Shown piece by piece: positions 32,802 to 40,045 of a DNA stretch of 64,000 nt (the first letter of the stretch is position 1; each line of letters opens with the position of its first letter). Under the pieces are notes generated by a model, which was given only the letters and a program-made list of their open reading frames with translations, was not told the origin of the DNA and ran no database searches. The stretch lies in assembly GCF_036010665.1 (NCBI RefSeq), contig NZ_CP108581.1:1332001-1396000 (forward strand). The letters run 5' to 3'. The translations under genes and the position numbers were made by a program. The stretch comes from Microbispora sp. NBC_01189 (GTDB taxonomy: Bacteria > Actinomycetota > Actinomycetes > Streptosporangiales > Streptosporangiaceae).

Positions 32802-33002
32802 GTGATGCTCGCACTGGTGAAGCGGATGGCCTGCGCTCTCGGCCGGGGGTTCGTACGGCTCGGGCGATACTGGGCCGCCCAGTTCGGCGTACCCGGCGCC
32901 GTACTGTGGTCTCCCGAGCCCGGCCCGGTACGGGAGACGGACGAGGCCGAGCACTGGGACTGGTCGATCCCCTACCTCTGGTACGAAGCCTCCCAGCACT
33001 GA
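32802..33002 (+). CDS. Small hypothetical protein
   Basis: A 66-residue frame with strong third-position GC, GTG start at 32802 (or ATG 32805) and GAGGAG nine bases upstream. The sequence is Trp-rich near the C-terminus (HWDWSIPYLWYEASQH). No family is recognised. The last 15 bp including the stop are duplicated in tandem (32988-33017). The upstream gap 32677-32801 is AT-rich and probably carries its promoter. Confidence 0.5.
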   Translation: MMLALVKRMACALGRGFVRLGRYWAAQFGVPGAVLWSPEPGPVRETDEAEHWDWSIPYLWYEASQH

Positions 33003-33017
33003 GCCTCCCAGCACTGA
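32988..33017. repeat. 15-bp tandem duplication over a stop codon
   Basis: GCCTCCCAGCACTGA occurs twice in direct succession, once ending the small gene at 33002 and once just after it. Confidence 0.7.
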
Positions 33018-33072
33018 CCCGGGCCCTGCCGGCGCGGCCGACGGCCGCGTGCGGAAGCACCGCGGCAGGTGG

Positions 33073-33243
33073 TCAGGTGCGGTGGCCGCTGATCTCCGCC
33101 TGGTAGCGGATCTCCCCGAAACCGGCGCCGCCGTACCCCACGACGTCGACGCTGCCCGAGATGTCGCCGTCGTCGTCGATTGTGATCGACAACTGCGGCC
33201 CGGTGGCGAGCGCCGCGGACTCGCCGGCCGCCGTTCTGAGCAC
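33073..33243 (-). CDS. Small 56-residue hypothetical protein
   Basis: GTG 33243 to TGA 33073. The product reads ATGPQLSITIDDDGDISG then SVDVVGYGGAGFGEIRYQ, a protein-like, beta-rich acidic sequence with good codon usage, unlike the arginine-rich alternatives in other frames. The ribosome site is poor for this GTG. An ATG at 33248 in a neighbouring frame has a good GGAGG, so a single-base shift may have separated start from body. It is divergent from the Ter-type operon at 33459. No family recognised. Confidence 0.4.
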   Translation of the reverse strand: MLRTAAGESAALATGPQLSITIDDDGDISGSVDVVGYGGAGFGEIRYQAEISGHRT

Positions 33244-33458
33244 AGGTCATGACCGAGGCCTCCTCGTTCACACGTGCCGTCCGTCAGCCGGTCGGTCAGC
33301 GGGTTGTCGCGCTCGCGGAGCGGGCGTACCTCGCGGTGGCTTATCCCGGGACCACCGCAACCGAAAACCGGATTTATGGGGTGTCTCGCACGCCTGCCTC
33401 CCGCATGCTGAGACCTGATCGAGCCAGACGGCACCGTGAAGGGAGGGGTCACGGCCAA

Positions 33459-34256
33459 ATGGCGAAGGAAACGGACCCCGGGCAGGCCGGGGAGGCCAGG
33501 GAGGCCATCACCTGTGAGAAGGCCCGGCGAGCCGGCGTGGCCGACGGAGAGAAGACGGCGTACTTCAAGATTTTCATTGAGGACCCCGCGTTCGAGCCTC
33601 CCGCCGTTCGGTGCATTTTCGAGCAGTTCGAAATTCAGCAGTCGGAGCTTCTGAACGAGCGGGCGAAGGCCCTGGGGCTGATCGAACAACAGGCGCAGGG
33701 CGCCCTGGTGACCCTGAGCCGGCAGGTGAGCGAGGTTCAGGCGATCAGCGCCGGCCTTAACCCCGACATCCTCGCGTTGGAACGTGCCGGCGCGCCCCAT
33801 CGGGGCGAGTCGTGGGACGAGGTGCGGTTCCTGACGCCGGAGGAGGCCGTCCGGATGCGGCTGGAGCAGAAGATCCGGAAACACAACGCGGACATCGAGG
33901 GTCACGTGACCCTGCTGACCACCGCGGACAGCAACTGGCTGCAGACGTGGTGGCGGTACAAGGAGGAGGCGCGCAAGGCGCTGCACGCGGCCGAGACCCT
34001 GGTCATCTGTTACCGGGACGGTCTCCTGAGCACCCACGAGAACGCCGGTGAGATCGCCCGGAGGTGGCGGCCCCGGCGGTTCGAACTGCTCGACGACTGG
34101 TTCGAGGACCCACAGGCCCGGCTCCGGGCCGCGATGCCGAGAGGCGTCCGCGACAGCGCCGACCAGGCCTGGGAGCAGTGGCTCGACCTGTGGCGGCGTG
34201 ACATGAACCCTCGCTCGATCGAGAGCGGCGACCACAACCACCACCCGGATCGGTGA
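33459..34256 (+). CDS. Helical protein of unknown function, first gene of Ter-type operon
   Basis: A 265-residue, mostly alpha-helical soluble protein (IFEQFEIQQSELLNERAKAL, ALVTLSRQVSEVQ, EAVRMRLEQKIRKHNADI, WWRYKEEARKALHAAETLV). I recognise no domain. ATG 33459 is preceded by GGGAGGGG; a longer frame to 33249 looks non-coding. Its end overlaps the lipoprotein gene (GTGA), so the two are coupled. By position it may be the cytosolic partner of the membrane and TerD-like proteins that follow. Confidence 0.7.
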   Translation: MAKETDPGQAGEAREAITCEKARRAGVADGEKTAYFKIFIEDPAFEPPAVRCIFEQFEIQQSELLNERAKALGLIEQQAQGALVTLSRQVSEVQAISAGLNPDILALERAGAPHRGESWDEVRFLTPEEAVRMRLEQKIRKHNADIEGHVTLLTTADSNWLQTWWRYKEEARKALHAAETLVICYRDGLLSTHENAGEIARRWRPRRFELLDDWFEDPQARLRAAMPRGVRDSADQAWEQWLDLWRRDMNPRSIESGDHNHHPDR

Positions 34257-34984
34257 ACACCGTGAACACTCCTCCCCGGCGCTCCCGCGCGGCACTCGCG
34301 GCCCTCGCCCTCGCCACCCTGTCGGCCGCGGGCTGCTTCGCCGACGACAGACAGACGGCGTCCTGCGGCGTAGTCATGGACATCACCGGATTCCGTGGCT
34401 ACGAGGTCTCGAAGTCCATCGTCGACCGGAACCTGCCCGCGTTCCTGGACGGCTGCGGATGGGTGGCCTACGCCGCGATCACCGGAAACTCGGAGGGCTC
34501 CCCGTGCCAGGAGGCGCCCATACCGCTCTACGCCGACACGAACAACGAACTCACCGACAAGAGAGTCCACCAGAAGCTGCTCCAGGAGGCCGCGGCACGA
34601 GCCGAACGCCTGCGGACCTGCGCCCTGGACGACGCCAGGGGGTCCGACGTCCTGGGCGGGCTCCGCGTCATGGCCGACCGGCTGGCCGCCGCGCCCGACT
34701 CCGGCGGGGAACGCAGGATCGCCGTGTTCAGCGATCTGATGAGCAATACCGGGGGTCTCGACCTGAGCGCGTGCGACGTCGGCGCCGAGTCCGCCCGTAC
34801 GAGCATCGTGACCGGGTTGAAGGAAAAGGAGCTGATCGCCGATCTCGGGGGCTCGGCGATCGACGTCTACGGCTTCAACCTGCTGTCCGAGCGCCGGCCG
34901 GAATGCGTCCCCCCGCTCGAGTCCCTGTGGAAATTGATCTTCGCCACGGCCGGCGTCGGCGCGTCGAACCTCACCATCCATTAG
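34253..34984 (+). CDS. Lipoprotein, possibly with a degenerate von Willebrand A-like fold
   Basis: A 243-residue protein with a type II signal peptide (RRSRAALAALALATLSAAGC; lipid-modified Cys about 28). The mature part has SCGVVMDITGFRGYEV near the start and RRIAVFSDLMSNTGGLDL later, spaced like the first and last strands of a vWA domain (DxT then a D in the fourth strand), though the MIDAS motif is incomplete. It is anchored outside the membrane. GTG 34253 overlaps the upstream stop; GTG 34262 is an alternative. The four-TM protein follows after 32 bp. Confidence 0.72.
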   Translation: MNTVNTPPRRSRAALAALALATLSAAGCFADDRQTASCGVVMDITGFRGYEVSKSIVDRNLPAFLDGCGWVAYAAITGNSEGSPCQEAPIPLYADTNNELTDKRVHQKLLQEAAARAERLRTCALDDARGSDVLGGLRVMADRLAAAPDSGGERRIAVFSDLMSNTGGLDLSACDVGAESARTSIVTGLKEKELIADLGGSAIDVYGFNLLSERRPECVPPLESLWKLIFATAGVGASNLTIH

Positions 34985-35016
34985 CGATCCCCGCATCCCT
35001 CCCCGGAGGAGTCTCC

Positions 35017-36288
35017 ATGCCCATGGCCGTGAAATCTCTCACCCGCACCCGGCAGGACGCGCACGACGTGACCGTTCCCCCGGCCAGGTGGCGGCCCGCC
35101 CACGTCCGCCTGCCCGACTGGGCCGCGCTGCGGAGCCGCGCGGAGTCCAGGGGCGCGGCGGACGCCGGAAGCAAGGCTCTCGACACGGTCACGATCAAGA
35201 CGCAGGGCTTCGAACCGCAGCATCTCCTCGTCCTCGACGCCGAGCGGCAACTGGCCCTTGAGGATCTCAACGCGCAGTTCCAGGAGCAGGAGCTGGCCGC
35301 ACGGTCCGCGCAGGCGGCCCACGTCAGGCACTCCGAGGCCGTCCAGGAGCAGTACGTCCGCGACCGCACCGCCTACGAGATGGCGCACGGACGGGTGGAG
35401 CGCCTGGAGCTCGGGCCGTCCCGGTGGGTGGGAGACGGCAGGCCCAGCTCGATCGCCCTCGGCGGCGGCCTGCGGGAGATGCTCCGCGTGTGGGGCGTGC
35501 CGGTGCTGCTCCTGCTCGTGCTGCTCACCATCGAGGTCCCCATCTACTACGCGACGTTCCTCGCCTGGGGCGACGCGACGATCATGACGTACGCGCTGGC
35601 CGTGGGCGCGATCTTCGTCTTCGTCTTCGGACCGCACATGTACGGCCGCAGCTTCCGCGAGTGGCAGGAACACCGCGGGCGGCGCGGGCGCCGGGCCGAG
35701 GACGACGAGGAGGGAGAAGGCGGACGTGGACGCCGGCGCGGCCTCGCCGGCCGCCCGGTCATCCTGTTCCTCATCCCGGTGATCTGGCTCGCCGCCATCG
35801 GCGCGGTCGTGTCGCTGCGGCTGGTGGCGATCTCCGGGACCACCGAGATCAGGCTGTCGGGTACGACCATCACGATCCCTCCGGCGACCGAGGGCTGGAA
35901 GCTGTTCGCCACCGTCGTCCTGTTCCTGGCATTGATGATCTTCACTGCTTTGATCGCCACGGAGCTGGGGCGCCGTACGGGCAACCCGAACGACCGGGAT
36001 CTGAAGGAGCAGCGGATGAAGCTGCACCGTGCCGTGCAGGCCCTGGAGATCGCGCAGGCACGTCAGGAGGAGTCCGACAGGTACGGCGCCGAGCTCGGCG
36101 ACTACCTGGCGACCCTCAAGCAGAAGCGGGACGTGTACACGGCGCAGATCGACGGCGGCTTCGACCATGTGGAGGCCATCTACATGGACGCGCTCATAGG
36201 CGCGCTCGACGATCCGGACGCCTCACGGTACGGGCCGGCGATCCTCGACCGGCACCAGCGCCGTCATTACACCCAGGCGGATTCCTGA
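35017..36288 (+). CDS. Four-TM membrane protein of the Ter-type operon
   Basis: A 423-residue protein. Residues 1-150 are cytosolic with a coiled-coil-like stretch (LEDLNAQFQEQELAARSAQAA). Four membrane segments lie at about 157-180, 190-211, 246-268 and 293-315, with a charged loop RRGRRAEDDEEGEGG between the second and third. A cytosolic C-terminal coiled coil follows (QRMKLHRAVQALEIAQARQEES). GGAGGAG precedes ATG 35017. I do not recognise a named family. Context suggests the membrane core of a Ter-like stress complex, which is inferred. Confidence 0.75.
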   Translation: MPMAVKSLTRTRQDAHDVTVPPARWRPAHVRLPDWAALRSRAESRGAADAGSKALDTVTIKTQGFEPQHLLVLDAERQLALEDLNAQFQEQELAARSAQAAHVRHSEAVQEQYVRDRTAYEMAHGRVERLELGPSRWVGDGRPSSIALGGGLREMLRVWGVPVLLLLVLLTIEVPIYYATFLAWGDATIMTYALAVGAIFVFVFGPHMYGRSFREWQEHRGRRGRRAEDDEEGEGGRGRRRGLAGRPVILFLIPVIWLAAIGAVVSLRLVAISGTTEIRLSGTTITIPPATEGWKLFATVVLFLALMIFTALIATELGRRTGNPNDRDLKEQRMKLHRAVQALEIAQARQEESDRYGAELGDYLATLKQKRDVYTAQIDGGFDHVEAIYMDALIGALDDPDASRYGPAILDRHQRRHYTQADS

Positions 36289-36298
36289 AGGACGTCAG

Positions 36299-36859
36299 AT
36301 GAGTGTGAACCTCTCGAAGGGCGCCGACGCCCCGATCTGCGACCTGACCAGGATCCTCGTCGGTCTCGGCTGGAAGGCCGCGGGCGAGGACGCCGACCTC
36401 GACGCCTCGGCGCTGCTGGTGAGCGGAGCCGGCCGGGTGCTGACCGACAAGCACTTCGTCTTCTACCACAACCTGACCAGCCCGGACGGCTCGGTCGAGC
36501 ACACCGGCGACGACCGGACCGGATCGAGCGGCGGAGACTGCGAGGTAATCCGGGTCGACCTCGCGGAGGTTCCCGGCCGCTGCGCGCGGATCGTCTTCGC
36601 CGTGTCGATCTACGAGGGCGAGGTCCGCGGGCAGACCTTCGGCCAGGTGCGCGACGCGTACATCCGGGTGGTCGACGAGACGACCTCCGCCGAGCTGATC
36701 CGCTACGACCTCACCGAGGAGGCGTCGGCGTACCCTGCCGTGATCTTCGGTGAGCTCTTCCTGCACAGGACGGGGTGGCGCTTCCGGGCGATCGGCGAGG
36801 GCCACAGCGGCGGGCTTCGCGCTATCGCGACCGTCTTCGGTGTGGACGTGGCCTCGTGA
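36299..36859 (+). CDS. TerD-family calcium-binding stress protein
   Basis: A 186-residue TerD-domain protein: MSVNLSKGADAP start, VGLGWKA, then the calcium-site pattern DADLDASALLV with GDDRTGSSGGDCEVIRVDL (about residues 60-80) and IVFAVSIYEGE. TerD proteins bind calcium and take part in tellurite, phage and stress responses. ATG 36299 lies ten bases after the upstream stop, and the end overlaps the next gene as GTGA, so all belong to one operon. Confidence 0.92.
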   Translation: MSVNLSKGADAPICDLTRILVGLGWKAAGEDADLDASALLVSGAGRVLTDKHFVFYHNLTSPDGSVEHTGDDRTGSSGGDCEVIRVDLAEVPGRCARIVFAVSIYEGEVRGQTFGQVRDAYIRVVDETTSAELIRYDLTEEASAYPAVIFGELFLHRTGWRFRAIGEGHSGGLRAIATVFGVDVAS

Positions 36860-37944
36860 TCCTCCGCATCTTCCGCTGGCCGCTCGGCGTGACGGCGTTC
36901 GGCCTGCTGACCGCGCTCGTGCTCGGCGGGCCGAAGGCGTTCGTGCTGGTGGCCGTCCTGGCGATCCTGGAGATCTCGCTGTCGTTCGACAACGCGGTGG
37001 TGAACGCGCGGGTGATCGAACGGATGAGCCCGCTCTGGCAGCGGATGTTCCTCACGGCCGGCATCGTGATCGCGGTGTTCGGGATGCGGCTGTTGTTCCC
37101 GCTGCTGGTCGTCGGGATCACCGCCCGGATGAGCCCGGGCGAGGCGATCGGGCTGGCGGTGAACGACGCCGCCGAGTACGGCAGGCGCCTGCACGAGGCG
37201 CACCCGCTCATCGCGGCGTTCGGCGGCGTTTTCCTTCTCATGATCTTCCTGGACTTCATCTTCGAGGAGCGCGAGTTCGCGTGGCTGGCCTGGCTGGAGC
37301 GGCCGCTCGCGCGGATCGGCAAGCTCGACCAGCTGTCCGTCGTGGTCGCCCTGGTCGTGCTGGTCGCGACCACCACCTACCTCGCTCCGGAACCCGGGCC
37401 GGCGCTCGTCGCCGGAGCTCTGGGGATCGTCACGTACCTGCTGGTCAACAGCCTGGGGAAGTTGTTCGAGGCGGAACAGCGGGAGGAGGACCCGCGACGG
37501 CCGCCGGGCCCGGTCGCCGCCGCCGGCCGGGCCGGCCTGTCCCTCTTCCTCTACCTGGAGGTGCTGGACGCCTCGTTCTCCTTCGACGGGGTCGTGGGCG
37601 CCTTCGCGATCAGCGACGAGCTCCTGATCATCACCCTCGGCCTGGGGATCGGCGCGATGTACATCCGTTCACTCACGATCTTCCTGGTCCGCCGGGGCAC
37701 GCTGGACGAGTACGTCTACCTGGAGCACGGCGCCCACTGGGCGATCGGGGCGCTGGCCGCGATCATGCTGATCGGCCTCGGCCGCTCCGTACCGGAGATC
37801 CTCACCGGCCTGGTCGGGCTCGCCTTCATCGGTACGGCGACGGCGTCCTCGGCCCTGCGCAACCGGCGCGAGAACGCCGGTCGGGACGCCGCCCCGGCCG
37901 GGGCGGCGCCGTCGCGAGGAACGTCACGCACAGATGAGAGGTGA
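36856..37944 (+). CDS. DUF475/TerC-like integral membrane protein
   Basis: A 362-residue membrane protein with about nine helices. The TerC-type repeats are seen as EISLSFDNAVVNARV (about residues 34-48) and LEVLDASFSFDGVVGAFAIS (about 232-251), each with the conserved FD in a helix, thought to bind metal. It matches the DUF475 branch of TerC relatives. GTG 36856 overlaps the TerD stop, and the end overlaps the next gene. TerC works with TerD in a proposed membrane metal-sensing complex; function here is inferred. Confidence 0.9.
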   Translation: MILRIFRWPLGVTAFGLLTALVLGGPKAFVLVAVLAILEISLSFDNAVVNARVIERMSPLWQRMFLTAGIVIAVFGMRLLFPLLVVGITARMSPGEAIGLAVNDAAEYGRRLHEAHPLIAAFGGVFLLMIFLDFIFEEREFAWLAWLERPLARIGKLDQLSVVVALVVLVATTTYLAPEPGPALVAGALGIVTYLLVNSLGKLFEAEQREEDPRRPPGPVAAAGRAGLSLFLYLEVLDASFSFDGVVGAFAISDELLIITLGLGIGAMYIRSLTIFLVRRGTLDEYVYLEHGAHWAIGALAAIMLIGLGRSVPEILTGLVGLAFIGTATASSALRNRRENAGRDAAPAGAAPSRGTSRTDER

Positions 37945-38570
37945 AGACGGTGCCGGACAACCACAGAGGGCCGGACGACCACAGAGGGCCAGACGACTAC
38001 AGGGTGGTCCTCACCAAGGAAGCGCCGAGGATGTCGATCCCGCGCGGGGGCGGGCAGATGCGGATCAACCTCGACTGGAGATCGTCGGAGACGGTCCCCG
38101 TCGACCTGGACCTGTGCTGCCTGTGGGAGCTGACCGACGGCAGCCGGGGCTGCGTCCAGGCGCTCGGTGACAAGTTCCGGGTGCCGAAGGACGGCGCCGA
38201 TCCGGTGATCATGCTGGACCGGGACGAGCGGCGGGGCGGCAGCGGCGGCGAGAACATGATCGTCGACATGGCGCAGGTCCATCTGATCCGCCGGATCCTC
38301 GTCTTCGCGCACATCTTCGACGGGGTGCCCAACTGGGCCGCGGCCGGGGCGGTCACCACGGTGTTTCCGGTGAGCGGCCCGCCCATCGAGGTCATGCTGG
38401 ACGACGCCAACCCGCGGGCCCGGGTGTGCGCGGTCTTCATGCTCCACAGGGTGGGCGAGGAGCTCGGCATCCGCCGTGAGATGAGCTACTTCAGCCGGGG
38501 GCACCGGGGCATGGACGCGGCCTACCAGTGGGGCCTCACCTACCGGGCGGGGCGCAAGACGTACCACTAG
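37941..38570 (+). CDS. TerA-like TerD-superfamily protein
   Basis: A 209-residue protein with a TerD-like beta-sandwich: VDLDLCCLWELTDGSRGCVQALGD (about residues 53-76), DPVIMLDRDERRGGSGGENMIVDM and RRILVFAHIFDGVPNWAAAG. This is the TerA variant rather than TerD itself. The first 20 residues contain two HRGPDD units from an 18-bp repeat. It starts by GTGA overlap with the DUF475 gene and is the last gene of the operon, closed by the hairpin at 38584-38611. Confidence 0.85.
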   Translation: MKTVPDNHRGPDDHRGPDDYRVVLTKEAPRMSIPRGGGQMRINLDWRSSETVPVDLDLCCLWELTDGSRGCVQALGDKFRVPKDGADPVIMLDRDERRGGSGGENMIVDMAQVHLIRRILVFAHIFDGVPNWAAAGAVTTVFPVSGPPIEVMLDDANPRARVCAVFMLHRVGEELGIRREMSYFSRGHRGMDAAYQWGLTYRAGRKTYH

Positions 38571-38583
38571 AGAGTGTCCGAAA

Positions 38584-38611
38584 GGAGCGCCCCGGTCACC
38601 CGGGGCGCTCC
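38584..38611. terminator. Bidirectional hairpin between Ter-type and CHAT operons
   Basis: GGAGCGCCCCGG and its perfect complement flank a 4-nt loop (TCAC), 13 bp past the TerA-like stop and 30 bp from the stop of the convergent cyclase-like gene. Confidence 0.85.
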
Positions 38612-38641
38612 GGTGTTCCCGCCTTCAGGCCGGCGAGCGCG

Positions 38642-40045
38642 TCAGGAGCCCCCGGCCCGGCGAACGGGAGGCGGCACCAGGATCCACGCGGTCTCCTCGA
38701 AGCCCTTCTCCGGCAGCTTGGCACTGACCTGCTGGAAGTCGTCGGGGTCCAGATCACCGCTCCCCTGTGCGACGACCTCCATGAAGACGGAGTCCGAAAC
38801 GGCGATGACCATCGTCGCCGTCTCCTCGTTCGCGAGCGCGGCGCGGACGGACGGCGCGTCGAGCACGCGGTGGACCGCGATGACCGTCCGGCCGACGTAT
38901 CCGTTCGCGCCGCGCCGGATCGAGCCCCGGCACATGGCGACCCGGAGCCGGAGCATCGCGTCCCTGTTCAGCTCGGCGTTGACGTCGTGCAACTCCAGTC
39001 GCAGCGCCCGCACGAGGTCGGGGATGACCCGCCTCTCCTCGATGTCCGGCGGCAGCGCCGCGAACTGACCGTCGCCCTGCTCCTGCAGGTCGACGCGGGA
39101 CTCGTCGATGCCCGCCCGGCGCCGGGCGGCGGCCAGCACGGTCACCAGCCGCTTCTGCGCCCGCAGAGCGGCCTCGTCGTCGGTGAACCTGCTGTACTTC
39201 TCGATGTCCGTCGCGACGCACAGCCGCACGGCGGCCCCGCCGGTCTTCTGCCGCGCCCCCGCGTGCGGCCTCTCCGGCGCGGCAAGCGGCTCGCCGAAGG
39301 TCTCGGCCGTCGCCAGCGCGGCTTCCAGGAGATCCGAGCGCGTACGGCGGACCCGGCTGATCGTGGTGCCGACGACGAGGCTGCCCGCGAGGTCCGGAAC
39401 GTCGCCGGGCAGTTCGAGCAGCACGCGCAGGCCGTACGACCGGCGGGTCAGCGGACGCCCGGGCTCGGCCGACAGGGTGAACCCGAACGACGGGCGCCCC
39501 GCGCCGAAGACGCGCGGCTCCGGGTCGCCCGGCACGTCGCGCAGCCGGTTGAGCAGCCGCCGGTACCGCCCTTCCGCGCCAGCCGGAGCACCCGGCGACG
39601 CGGCCGGCGGCCCACTGCTCGGCCACGGGCCCAGGACGTCGTCCATCAGCGTCTCGCCCACCCCGAGACGCAACGCGACCGCGTCGTCGTCGACGAGGCG
39701 CACCTCGAACCGCACTCCCGTGTAACGGCGGTCGGCGGGCAGTTCCTCCAGGTCGAACGCGAACAGCGCCTCGTAGTGCCGTACGCCCATGGTCTCGGCG
39801 CGGCCGCGCAACACCGGGGAGAGCGTCTCGTCCGGCACCGGGTGAACGAAGGGCCGGGCGATGTCCACCCCGGACTCGCGCGGGCGCTGCGTCCCGTGGC
39901 CGAGCAAATGCTCCGCCCCGTACAGGTCGGAGCGGGCGAGCAGTTCCCCGGAGGGGAAGCCGTCCGGCGCCTCGGACGGTGCCTCGGACGGTGCGTCGTC
40001 GGCCTGCCCGTACGGACCGGGGAGGGCGGCTGTCTGGTCGGTCAT
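38642..40045 (-). CDS. Class III nucleotide-cyclase-like protein with N-terminal unknown domain
   Basis: A 467-residue protein. Residues about 272-425 follow a class III cyclase fold: RLCVATDIEKYSRF puts D280 at the first metal-aspartate position, QEQGDGQFAAL gives GDG with D325 at the second, and NGYVGRTVIAVHRVLDA keeps the arginine (393) but has Ile 389 where the catalytic Asn is expected. Residues 85-235 are a separate beta-rich region I do not recognise. Such domains occur with NTPase and protease effectors in actinobacteria. The ATG overlaps the CHAT gene stop as ATGA. It may make or sense a nucleotide signal; activity is uncertain because of the missing Asn. Confidence 0.72.
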   Translation of the reverse strand: MTDQTAALPGPYGQADDAPSEAPSEAPDGFPSGELLARSDLYGAEHLLGHGTQRPRESGVDIARPFVHPVPDETLSPVLRGRAETMGVRHYEALFAFDLEELPADRRYTGVRFEVRLVDDDAVALRLGVGETLMDDVLGPWPSSGPPAASPGAPAGAEGRYRRLLNRLRDVPGDPEPRVFGAGRPSFGFTLSAEPGRPLTRRSYGLRVLLELPGDVPDLAGSLVVGTTISRVRRTRSDLLEAALATAETFGEPLAAPERPHAGARQKTGGAAVRLCVATDIEKYSRFTDDEAALRAQKRLVTVLAAARRRAGIDESRVDLQEQGDGQFAALPPDIEERRVIPDLVRALRLELHDVNAELNRDAMLRLRVAMCRGSIRRGANGYVGRTVIAVHRVLDAPSVRAALANEETATMVIAVSDSVFMEVVAQGSGDLDPDDFQQVSAKLPEKGFEETAWILVPPPVRRAGGS

